A stretch of 5,672 nt of DNA from Adhaeribacter sp. (GTDB lineage Bacteria > Bacteroidota > Bacteroidia > Cytophagales > Hymenobacteraceae), in the NCBI GenBank assembly GCA_028288395.1, contig JAQBNV010000650.1:1-5672 (forward strand), given 5' to 3'. Both the position numbers and the translations under genes were made by a program. This document shows positions 1-5,672 of the stretch, in pieces; position 1 is the first letter of the stretch, and each line of letters opens with the position of its first letter. The notes under the pieces are model-generated. The model did no database searches and had not been told where the DNA came from. It saw only the letters and a program-made list of their open reading frames with translations.

Positions 1-162
1 ATACTGGAGCAAAAACTGCACTATTTGCATCAGAATCCGTTGCAGGAACGCTGGCAATTAGCCACCTCTCCCGAAAACTATCCATGGTCGTCGGCCGCTT
101 TTTATGAAACAGAAGTAGATGTATTTAATTTCTTAACGCATTACCGGGAGCGCCTTCCGTAG
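1..162 (+). CDS. REP-associated tyrosine transposase (RAYT, Y1/IS200-like), C-terminal end only
   Basis: This is the last 53 codons of a gene whose 5' part lies left of the window; frame 1 is open from base 1 to the TAG at 160-162. The visible part contains KLHYLHQNPLQERW (residues 5-18) followed by YPWSSAAFY (residues 33-41). This is the usual C-terminal pattern of RAYT/TnpA-REP proteins: the Y-[IL]-x-x-NP helix, then a Y-x-[WY]-SSA segment. In this family (Y1 HUH transposases) a tyrosine in that helix makes the covalent DNA link during single-strand cleavage, and Tyr8 of the visible part is the likely equivalent. The HUH histidines lie outside the window. RAYTs are usually single-copy and domesticated, and act on REP hairpins rather than on their own ends. 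Family assignment is fairly sure; whether the gene is intact cannot be seen. Confidence 0.8.
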   Translation: MLEQKLHYLHQNPLQERWQLATSPENYPWSSAAFYETEVDVFNFLTHYRERLP

Positions 163-516
163 GTTTAATTGGTGTGCCAAACCGGGGCTGGAAAGGCTGG
201 AGTTGGTTTATTTTTTTAAGGTTTTGTACAAACAGCGGCCCCACCGGCTCCTGGTTACGAATCACTGGTCTGTGGTGAGCGAAACACACCTCCCTTTTTT
301 CTAAAGCCCCTCCGTGGTTGGTGCTTGCCGGGGATAATTAATGGTTCGACCGGTGCGCCACCGGCCGGGAACGGCAGTACGGGTCGCATAATAAACGGCA
401 AATGCAATTCAATATCAATTAATTAGGTGGTTTCCGGCTTAAACTTAAGTATCCCCGGGCCGTTTAATAATTTAGTCCTTATTTTAAGTAATCAGTAATT
501 AAAAATCTCTTTTCGC
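163..516. other. 354-bp spacer between RAYT and pirin gene, possibly RAYT-associated sequence
   Basis: No gene with a normal start is visible here. Just after the RAYT stop there are small overlapping inverted repeats (TTGG 169-172 / CCAA 177-180; AAACC 179-183 / GGTTT 205-209), and the latter is followed by a run of seven T at 211-217, which could act as a weak terminator for the transposase gene. A perfect 6-bp GC-rich hairpin sits at 350-364. The minus strand is stop-free from 337 down to the TAA at 125-127. The last ~110 bp before the pirin start are A/T-rich, as expected for a Bacteroidota promoter, but I find no full match to the TTTG / TAnnTTTG consensus; TAATTTAG near 468-475 is one base off and lacks a clear -33 partner. 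Confidence 0.5.
344..372. repeat. GC-rich hairpin, REP-like candidate
   Basis: CCGGTG (350-355) and CACCGG (359-364) are perfect reverse complements separated by a 3-base CGC loop. Outside an asymmetric internal loop, GTTC (344-347) can pair with GAAC (369-372). No T-run follows, so it is not a good intrinsic terminator. Short GC-rich imperfect hairpins near a RAYT gene are the kind of structure these transposases recognise, but only one copy is visible and no GTAG-type tetranucleotide flanks it, so the REP reading is a guess. Confidence 0.35.
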
Positions 517-1431
517 ATGCTCGACATACTCATCCAAGCCCGGAAAGCTTCCATTAGCAATGGCCTGGAAGTGCGCCGTATCCTGCCTTTTCGCCTCCGG
601 CGCATGGTAGGTCCTTTTATTTTTATGGACCATGCCGGACCGGTTAACGTATCGCCGGCGCAAATGCCTGCCCTGGATGTGCTGCCGCATCCCCACATCG
701 GTTTGTCTACGGTCAGCTATCTTTTCGGAGGTCAGGTTACCCACCGCGATAGCCTGGGCGTGGAGCAGGTTATCCGACCGGGGGAAGTAAACTGGATGAC
801 GGCTGGCAGCGGCATTGCCCATTCGGAGCGCTTTGAAGATCCGGCTGCGCTGGCAGGAGGCCTGGAAATGATTCAGACCTGGGTAGCCTTACCGGAAAAA
901 GATGAAGAAAGCAACCCTGCCTTTGACAATTACAAGCCCGACCAGTTACCGGTTTTTACCGAAACCGGCGTCTGGATGCGGTTAATTGCCGGCGATGCCT
1001 TTGGTTTGGGAAACCAGGTTAAAACCCATTCTCCTCTGTTTTATTTGCACGTGGTGCTGGCACCCGGCACCCGTTTTGGGTTGCCTCAGGGGTATACCGA
1101 ACGGGGCGTGTACGTGGTAAAAGGCAGCCTGGAAATGGGTGGCCGGTTTTACGAGTCTGGCCAATTGCTGGTGTTTACTTCCGGTACCGACCCCGTGCTG
1201 ATTGCCCGGGAACCTACTACCCTGATGCTGTTAGGCGGCGAGCCTCTGGGCAAACGCTACATTTGGTGGAACTTTGTTTCCTCCCGGCAGGAACGCATTG
1301 AGCAGGCTAAAGCCGACTGGCAGGCGGGCCGCATCCAATTACCACCCAACGACCACGACCAATTCATACCCCTGCCCCAGGATAACTCAAGGCCTGCTGG
1401 CGGCGGTCCCGCTCCCGAACCTTTATCCTAA
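517..1431 (+). CDS. Pirin family protein (bicupin, metal-binding)
   Basis: The 304-residue product is a cytoplasmic two-domain cupin of the pirin family. The N-terminal cupin carries VGPFIFMDHAGP (residues 31-42), HPHIGLSTVSYLF (58-70), and GEVNWMTAGSGIAHSE (89-104). His58, His60, His102 and Glu104 match the four metal ligands (His56, His58, His101, Glu103) known in human pirin, so the metal site looks intact. The C-terminal half (about 165-250) is the second cupin, with GVYVVKGSLEMGG (197-209) and LMLLGGEPL (236-244); the protein ends in a Pro/Gly-rich tail. Some family members cleave quercetin and others act as redox or stress regulators; the physiological role here is unknown. The start is well fixed: an in-frame TAA at 496-498 lies just upstream and ATG 517 is the first start codon. 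There is no Shine-Dalgarno, normal for Bacteroidota. It appears to be a single-gene unit. Family sure, function open. Confidence 0.95.
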   Translation: MLDILIQARKASISNGLEVRRILPFRLRRMVGPFIFMDHAGPVNVSPAQMPALDVLPHPHIGLSTVSYLFGGQVTHRDSLGVEQVIRPGEVNWMTAGSGIAHSERFEDPAALAGGLEMIQTWVALPEKDEESNPAFDNYKPDQLPVFTETGVWMRLIAGDAFGLGNQVKTHSPLFYLHVVLAPGTRFGLPQGYTERGVYVVKGSLEMGGRFYESGQLLVFTSGTDPVLIAREPTTLMLLGGEPLGKRYIWWNFVSSRQERIEQAKADWQAGRIQLPPNDHDQFIPLPQDNSRPAGGGPAPEPLS

Positions 1432-1691
1432 AAGCCAGGCAATTTAAAAATCAGGATTAACCACCGGTAATTTACCCGAGCCTTCCCGGGTTTAAGTAAA
1501 ATTTATGCTTATACCAATCTGGAATGAAGCCTGCTACCAACCGCGACTTTGGCATGCCAGGTGATGGTACTGGTAATTCGGGGATTAATTGGTTAGGGCT
1601 GTGGCTAGACTGGCGACCGTTAAAAGATTCGAAAAATCCGTTTGGGGGTAAAAACATCATTCCGGATTTTGCGTTTATTTCTCTCCAAAGC
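1432..1691. other. 260-bp spacer between pirin and AI-2E genes
   Basis: Apart from the weak hairpin near 1474-1497, this stretch holds no assigned gene. It is, however, stop-free in two frames: plus strand 1524-1691 in frame with the transporter, and a 76-codon minus-strand frame at 1472-1702. Neither translation resembles a protein I know. The transporter promoter must lie here unless the gene is co-transcribed with pirin, but no clear TTTG / TAnnTTTG pair is visible; TCCGTTTG near 1637-1644 matches the -7 element with one mismatch. Confidence 0.4.
1474..1497 (+). terminator. Weak terminator-like hairpin after the pirin gene
   Basis: ACCCG (1474-1478) pairs with CGGGT (1487-1491) around an 8-base loop, starting 43 bp after the pirin stop, and is followed by TTTAAG rather than a clean T-run. 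The stem is only five base pairs, so this is a candidate only. Confidence 0.3.
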
Positions 1692-2753
1692 ATGAACACC
1701 AAACAGATTAATCACACCCGGTTTAATAGAAATTTAATTACCATATTTCTGGTATGCGTGCTCCTGTACCTCGGGAAAACCTTTCTTATTCCAGTAGCCA
1801 TTGCTGCTTTTTTCGCCATGCTGCTGTTTCCGGTGGTGCAAAAGCTGCGGCGTCTGCATTTAAAAACCCCGCTGGCAACCCTTATTTCTATTCTGCTTTT
1901 ATTGGGCGTGCTGATTATTATAAGTGCGGTGGTGTACTACCAGGTAAAACACCTGGAAAAGGACTTACCGCGGTTAGAAAACAAAATAAAAGCAAAAACA
2001 GATGAGTTGCAGTTGTTTGTTTATAAAACCACCGAACTCACCCAACAGGAACAGGATGTAATAATAGCCGAAAAAAAGCCCGACATTATGAAAGCCGTAT
2101 TTAAAAGTATCAGAAATTTTCTGGTAAGCGGACTTTCCATTTTGCTGTTCGTTTTTATTGTGCTTACCTATACCTTCTTTTTCCTTATTTATCAGCAAAA
2201 AATTCAGAATTTCCTCATCCGGCTCCACTTGTTCGATAGCCAAAAGGAATCCAAAGTAATGTTTGCCCGGATTTCCAGAATTATTCATGATTACCTGAAA
2301 GGCACTTTTACGGTTATTTTTATTTTAGCCGTTATTTATGCTTTGGGCTTCTGGATAATAGGCATTGAGCACGCCTTGCTTTTCGCCCTGGTTACCGCCT
2401 TGCTGCGCATTATTCCTTATTTTGGTTCTTTTTTAGGTTTTGCTTTTCCAGTCGTTTTTGCCTTCCTTACCAAAGATTCGATGTGGTATGCGGTGGTGGT
2501 CTTAGTTTTTTTTATGGTAACCCAACTCATCGAAGCCAACGTCCTGACGCCCTATATAACCGGATCGCGCGTAAAGTTAAACCCGCTGGCAACCATCATG
2601 GTGATATTATTGGGTAATCTGCTCTGGGGTGTACCCGGCATGATTTTGTTTGTACCGCTGTTTGCCAGCCTGAAAGTAATCTTCGACCAGATACCCCAGT
2701 TGCAACCGTATGCTTATATGCTGGGCAAAGAAGACACCGGAACATCTGGTTAA
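1692..2753 (+). CDS. AI-2E family transporter (PerM/TqsA-like membrane protein)
   Basis: This 353-residue polytopic inner-membrane protein belongs to the AI-2E/UPF0118 family, whose members include TqsA (autoinducer-2 exporter) and Na+/H+ antiporter-like proteins; the substrate cannot be read from sequence. Hydrophobic segments lie at about 13-27, 29-48, 61-84, 143-166, 204-225, 228-258, 264-281 and 298-328. A charged, lysine-rich soluble stretch (85-142) separates the N-terminal helices from the C-terminal core, as is usual in the family. Family hallmarks are IPYFGSFLG (241-249), EANVLTPYITG (281-291), and LLWGVPGMILFVPL (310-323). The frame is open upstream to an ATG at 1524, which would add 56 residues with no membrane segment; I prefer ATG 1692 because it gives the usual family length (about 350) and the N-terminus then runs directly into the first membrane helix. 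It converges with the metallopeptidase gene. It has no partner gene that would suggest its substrate. Confidence 0.9.
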   Translation: MNTKQINHTRFNRNLITIFLVCVLLYLGKTFLIPVAIAAFFAMLLFPVVQKLRRLHLKTPLATLISILLLLGVLIIISAVVYYQVKHLEKDLPRLENKIKAKTDELQLFVYKTTELTQQEQDVIIAEKKPDIMKAVFKSIRNFLVSGLSILLFVFIVLTYTFFFLIYQQKIQNFLIRLHLFDSQKESKVMFARISRIIHDYLKGTFTVIFILAVIYALGFWIIGIEHALLFALVTALLRIIPYFGSFLGFAFPVVFAFLTKDSMWYAVVVLVFFMVTQLIEANVLTPYITGSRVKLNPLATIMVILLGNLLWGVPGMILFVPLFASLKVIFDQIPQLQPYAYMLGKEDTGTSG

Positions 2754-2938
2754 TCATTCCTTTCTGCTCCGGTTACGCTTAATTCTATTTTGGCAAAAGG
2801 CCGGGCAATTTCACAACCCAGCTTTACGTCTTTTTCGGGATAACCGATAACCCAGCAGTTGTTTGCCATTAAATTGGCAGTACCGGCAGGAATGCAAATT
2901 GCGTTTCGGCTTTCTTTGGTTACTAATCTGGCCAGGGG
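2750..2938 (-). pseudogene. Start-less coding-like fragment, C-terminal remnant of an unrecognised gene
   Basis: On the minus strand, 62 codons are open between a TGA at 2939-2941 and the TAA at 2750-2752. The translation includes RNAICIPAGTANLMANNCWV (residues 11-30), GYPEKDVKLGCEIARP (32-47), and IELSVTGAE (51-59), with well-mixed amino-acid composition and codon use like the neighbouring genes. The only ATG is internal (Met24), so an intact gene is unlikely. The frame is the same as that of the metallopeptidase upstream, separated by its TAA (2948-2950), two codons, and the TGA; the fragment ends inside the stop codon of the convergent AI-2E gene. I do not recognise the family. It could be the 3' end of a gene whose front was deleted or replaced, a small gene using a rare start such as CTG at 2933-2935, or a chance open frame. 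Confidence 0.4.
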
Positions 2939-2947
2939 TCAATTGAC

Positions 2948-4048
2948 TTAATTCCGGGCTGGTGTATAATTAAAAGATTGCGAATACGCCAGGCGGTTCT
3001 TTTTGATTAAGCGATGGATGTACCGGAGTTTGTCCACGATGGGCGGTGAAAAAGTTTCCGGCAGTAAGTCGGGCAGGCCCAGGGAGCGGTTTACTTCATT
3101 TACTTTCAGACTAAGGTCGGCATAGCGGATGAGCAATTCTTCGAGTTGTGTATCCTGCAAATCTTCGCCGGGTAATTGAAGTAAATCCGTATTATCGGCG
3201 GTATCCAGCACGGCAATCATATCCAGGTAGGTTCCCCAGGTTTCGGCAAAGTCTTCCCAGGAGTGCATGGTGGCATAAGCACTGATATAGTTGTTTCGCC
3301 AATTAGGCTTTGGCCCGTTTTTATAGTAAAAGTCCATCGCCTGGCTGTAAGTAGGGTTTTCGTAATCGCCAAAGATGGCCTTGTAAGCGGCTTCATCTTT
3401 ACCCTGCACCAGCAGTTGCCAGTAATAATGACCTATCTCGTGCCGGAAATGCCCAATCAGGGTTCGCTGGGTTTCGCCGAACTGCACCCGCATTTTTTCG
3501 CGTTCTACCGGGTCTGCTTCCGCCAGGTTAATAGTTATCTTGCCGTTGGCGTGGCCGGTAAATACTTTTTCTTCCTTGCCCAGGCTTAACCAACCCAAAA
3601 CAGTAGTTGGCTCGATGTCTTCTTTAAAGTCGAAAGAAAGCGGCAACTCGAATTGTTCGTTTTTGGAAGCGTAAGGCAAACGTATTAAATCCAGCAAGTA
3701 TAACAGGCGTCGTTTAGCGACTTCCAGGTTATACCATTTGGTTGCGTTGCCCGCTACCGACAGGTCCGGAATGGTTTCGGTAAGCTGGCAATAATCACAT
3801 AATTTCTGGGCCGGCAGTTGCTGCCACGAGCCGGCTATTAACCGGTTACAAACATTGTAGGTGATGTAATTAAAGCATTTTACTACTTTGGCATTACAGT
3901 TGGTGCACTGGTAATTCCCTTTGCCATCCAGTTCAATGGCGTGCATGCCGTTACAAGCCGGGCACCAGCCTACTTCCCGCCGGCAATTCAGGCATACCGA
4001 ATTCTCAAAGAACAGCTTATTGCCGCAGGTACAGTGAAAGGTTTTCAT
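2948..4048 (-). CDS. Zinc-ribbon putative zinc-binding metallopeptidase (HExxH)
   Basis: The 366-residue product has two parts. Residues 1-90 form a cysteine-rich module with 12 cysteines: C6, C8, C19, C22; C29, C32, C48, C51; C58, C67, C84, C87. That is enough for three four-cysteine zinc sites. From about residue 100 onward is the peptidase domain, with RHEIGHYYW at 202-210 giving the zinc ligands His203 and His207 and catalytic base Glu204. A second conserved block, HSWEDFAETWGTYLD (262-276), probably supplies the third ligand from Glu265 or Glu269. This architecture matches the putative zinc-binding metallopeptidase family (zinc ribbon plus Peptidase_Mx, COG4307-like). There is no signal peptide or membrane helix, so the protein is probably cytoplasmic. 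Its substrate is unknown. ATG 4046-4048 places the first Cys pair right at the N-terminus, as expected. It lies 209 bp downstream of, and co-directional with, the transglutaminase gene, suggesting related work, possibly cleaving or maturing peptide products of that cluster (inference). Confidence 0.9.
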   Translation of the reverse strand: MKTFHCTCGNKLFFENSVCLNCRREVGWCPACNGMHAIELDGKGNYQCTNCNAKVVKCFNYITYNVCNRLIAGSWQQLPAQKLCDYCQLTETIPDLSVAGNATKWYNLEVAKRRLLYLLDLIRLPYASKNEQFELPLSFDFKEDIEPTTVLGWLSLGKEEKVFTGHANGKITINLAEADPVEREKMRVQFGETQRTLIGHFRHEIGHYYWQLLVQGKDEAAYKAIFGDYENPTYSQAMDFYYKNGPKPNWRNNYISAYATMHSWEDFAETWGTYLDMIAVLDTADNTDLLQLPGEDLQDTQLEELLIRYADLSLKVNEVNRSLGLPDLLPETFSPPIVDKLRYIHRLIKKNRLAYSQSFNYTPARN

Positions 4049-4257
4049 TTAAATAGTTTTAATAATAGCGTAACCGGAAATACGCCAGTAATGGAGATCG
4101 TTTAGTTAAATAATTCCACTTCCTGCAAAGAAAGACGCTAAACCTTTTTGTGAAAGTTTCAGGTAAATAAATTGCAAAACAGTATCAGGCAAACCTGCAT
4201 ACAGGTGCCGGGGCAAAATCGGGTAGCTCACAGTTGTTTTTACATGCCTTATTGATT
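4049..4257 (-). other. 209-bp gap between transglutaminase and metallopeptidase genes
   Basis: This gap is long for an operon whose previous junction is 17 bp. It contains one perfect but short hairpin (ACCTG 4193-4197 / CAGGT 4202-4206, loop of four) without a T-run, so it is not a convincing terminator. The part nearest the metallopeptidase start is A/T-rich and could hold a separate promoter, but I find no clear Bacteroidota consensus. I see no small gene in it. Confidence 0.4.
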
Positions 4258-5133
4258 CTATTGCTCCGATGCTGCCATTTGTAGTGGGGCTATCTTAACA
4301 CCGTAACTCGTTTTTTGCCCGCCGGTAGTTCTAAGCACACCTTTTACAGGGCTGCAATCGCTGTAGTCGGAACCGTGGGCAGCTTTTACATAATGGATAT
4401 CAGCCAGCAGATTATTTGTTGGATCAAAGCCATACCAGCCGTAGCCTGGTATATAGGCCTCTACCCAGGCGTGCATTACGGCCGTACCCGACAGGTTTAA
4501 GCCCTGATTCAGGTAACCCGATACATACCGGCAGGGAATTTTATTCAGGCGGGCAATGCCGATAAACAAATGGGTAAAATCCTGGCATACGCCTTTACCC
4601 AGCTGTATTACTTCGCTTACAGTGGTATGTACGTTGGTAGGTTCCGGGTCAAACTCCAGCATCCGGTGAATAAATTCATTTAAGTTTACCAGATAGTCAA
4701 AAACCGTCTGGTCTTCTTGCCGGAAAAGTAACTTATCCCGCAAAGTATCTTCAATTTGGGTATACGTACTGGTGTTGGTACCTAAGAATAAATGTTGATC
4801 AATATAGAAATCAAGTCCGTTTAGCAAGTTTTGTTCTTCCGCTACCGAAAGCTGGGACTCAAAAGGCAGTAGCACCGGGCTTTTTACCACCGTAGCCGTC
4901 ATCTGGAATTCAATTTCTTTAAAAGGCTTTTCCGTACGCAGGCTCGTTATATCAAAGCCATAAGGGTTACGATGGTGAAACACATCGACCTTTAGCGAAT
5001 TCTGATAATTCACGTTTAGAATGGTCTGAGTTTCGTCCTGGCAGGGTGTAATCAGAAAGGCAAAAAAAGCTTCGCTTACGGTTTCGTCGTACGTATTTTT
5101 GGTGTGATAATTTATATCGTAGGTTGTATTCAT
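4258..5133 (-). CDS. Bacterial transglutaminase-like cysteine protease family protein
   Basis: The 291-residue product has the N-terminal beta-sandwich of bacterial transglutaminase-like proteins (about 1-85, beginning with YDINYHTKNTYDETVSEAFF) followed by a transglutaminase core (about 145-245). The papain-like triad is visible: Cys183 in GKGVCQDFTH (179-188), His221 in MHAWVEAY (220-227), and Asp237 in GWYGFDPTNN (232-241). The family motif GSDYSDCSPVKGV (254-266) follows. Members are thought to hydrolyse or rearrange amide or isopeptide bonds, and the intact triad argues for an active enzyme. There is no signal peptide, so it is cytoplasmic. It begins 17 bp after the alpha-E gene, so the two are almost certainly co-transcribed. 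In other genomes this pair accompanies a circularly permuted ATP-grasp amidoligase in predicted peptide-synthesis clusters, where the transglutaminase would process the product. The ATG at 5131-5133 is directly followed by the conserved N-terminal strand, supporting the start. Confidence 0.93.
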   Translation of the reverse strand: MNTTYDINYHTKNTYDETVSEAFFAFLITPCQDETQTILNVNYQNSLKVDVFHHRNPYGFDITSLRTEKPFKEIEFQMTATVVKSPVLLPFESQLSVAEEQNLLNGLDFYIDQHLFLGTNTSTYTQIEDTLRDKLLFRQEDQTVFDYLVNLNEFIHRMLEFDPEPTNVHTTVSEVIQLGKGVCQDFTHLFIGIARLNKIPCRYVSGYLNQGLNLSGTAVMHAWVEAYIPGYGWYGFDPTNNLLADIHYVKAAHGSDYSDCSPVKGVLRTTGGQKTSYGVKIAPLQMAASEQ

Positions 5134-5150
5134 ACCAGTATGGCCCCAGC

Positions 5151-5672
5151 TTAACTATATTTTAAATATTTAGCATCCAACAGATAAGCAAGTTCATAAA
5201 TGCTATCCAGGGTGTCTTTTAAGAACGCTGCTGCGGTGTCTTCTATTTCGTCGATGGTTTGGTAACCAAAGCGGCACGACAACTTACCGGCTATAAAGTC
5301 CAAAGAGGTTTTGTTCAGTTCTTCCTGAAACGAAATACCGGCGATGCACCGCTTTACATTGGCCAGGCTAAAGGCTACCGATTTCGGAAAATCAGTGTCA
5401 AAGAGCAGAAAATGTAGTACATTATGGCGATTAGGAATAACTTTCTGGCATCGCATATACATGTCATAAGATTCGGTGCTTTCGAGAATAGTCGTCCAAT
5501 GGAAACTTTCGAGCACCACCGCCTCGTTTAAAGACTGAATCTTTTCCAAATCATTCAGCTTTGTTTGCAAAATCTGGCACACCTGAATGGCCCGTTCCAG
5601 GTAAATACCCAGCGAAATAAGCCGCCATTCCTCGTTGCGCAGGAGGGTATTATCTATAAAGCCTTTTATTAC
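5151..5672 (-). CDS. Alpha-E domain-containing protein, 5' end beyond window
   Basis: The minus-strand frame is open from the right edge (first full codon 5670-5672) to the TAA at 5151-5153, giving 173 residues. The family is about 310 residues long, so a little over half is present. EEWRLISLGIYLERA (visible residues 14-28) matches the conserved W-R-[FL]-x-x-[LI]-G-x-x-[LI]-E-R-A segment, and VLHFLLFDTDFPKSVAFSL (85-103) matches the P-x-x-V-x-x-[FL]-L-x-F-D-x-x-[FY]-P-[RK]-S-V block. These mostly helical proteins have conserved Glu/Arg motifs and no proven activity; they are found beside circularly permuted ATP-grasp enzymes and transglutaminase-like proteins. A GTG at 5580-5582 could be mistaken for a start, but conserved sequence continues upstream of it in frame, so it is internal. 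The next gene upstream, outside the window, is predicted to be the ATP-grasp partner. Confidence 0.92.
   Translation of the reverse strand, partial: VIKGFIDNTLLRNEEWRLISLGIYLERAIQVCQILQTKLNDLEKIQSLNEAVVLESFHWTTILESTESYDMYMRCQKVIPNRHNVLHFLLFDTDFPKSVAFSLANVKRCIAGISFQEELNKTSLDFIAGKLSCRFGYQTIDEIEDTAAAFLKDTLDSIYELAYLLDAKYLKYS

Noticed and set aside
2839..2852. Tandem GATAACC GATAACC repeat.
   Set aside because: Only two 7-bp units, inside the coding-like fragment; not enough to suggest a functional repeat or operator.
2864..2879. TGCCA/TGGCA hairpin between the convergent genes, as a possible bidirectional terminator.
   Set aside because: The stem is only five base pairs, has no T-run on either side, and lies inside the coding-like fragment.
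3263..3589. Plus-strand 108-codon open frame.
   Set aside because: It is fully antisense to the metallopeptidase, including its HExxH region, and its translation resembles nothing; it is a shadow of the real gene. The same holds for open frames opposite the pirin, AI-2E and transglutaminase genes.
2768..4078. Inverted 12-bp copies of TCCGGTTACGCT (plus strand 2768-2779, minus strand 4067-4078) flanking the metallopeptidase region, like the ends of a mobile element.
   Set aside because: One or two 12-bp matches are expected by chance in a window this size when both strands are compared. The match does not extend, there is no target-site duplication, and no transposase lies inside.
5580..5582. 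GTG as the start of the alpha-E gene.
   Set aside because: The frame stays open to the window edge, and the residues before the GTG match the conserved alpha-E motif, so the GTG is an internal valine codon.

Overview
The window looks like chromosomal DNA from a member of the Bacteroidota, most likely the Cytophagales/Hymenobacteraceae group (Adhaeribacter- or Pontibacter-like). This is an inference. It rests on A/T-rich leaders without Shine-Dalgarno sequences before every complete gene, moderate GC content, codon use rich in tta, gta, gcc and cgg, and the overall look of the proteins.

Left part (1-2753), plus strand. The 3' end of a REP-associated tyrosine transposase (RAYT, IS200/IS605-like Y1 family) enters from the left edge and stops at 162. 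A 354-bp spacer follows. It has no conventional gene, but it holds a strong GC-rich hairpin and a 70-codon stop-free frame on the minus strand, so it may be sequence associated with the RAYT. Next come a pirin-family bicupin (517-1431) and, after 260 bp, an AI-2E/PerM-family membrane protein whose best start is 1692. These two genes look like separate housekeeping or accessory units.

Right part (2754-5672), minus strand. Three genes are read from right to left: an alpha-E domain protein (5' end beyond the window), a bacterial transglutaminase-like protein 17 bp downstream, and, after a 209-bp gap, a zinc-ribbon plus HExxH metallopeptidase. An alpha-E gene directly before a transglutaminase is the known signature of predicted peptide-synthesis clusters built around a circularly permuted ATP-grasp amidoligase. 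Such clusters commonly also encode an Anbu-type proteasome-like peptidase. Here the ATP-grasp gene would be expected just beyond base 5672. The peptidase next to the pair is a zinc metallopeptidase rather than a visible Anbu gene.

Between the convergent AI-2E and metallopeptidase genes, the minus strand carries a 62-codon coding-like fragment with no start codon. It lies in the same frame as the metallopeptidase, behind two in-frame stops, and is best read as the remnant of a decayed gene that I do not recognise. I saw no tRNA, rRNA, CRISPR array, attachment site or complete insertion sequence.
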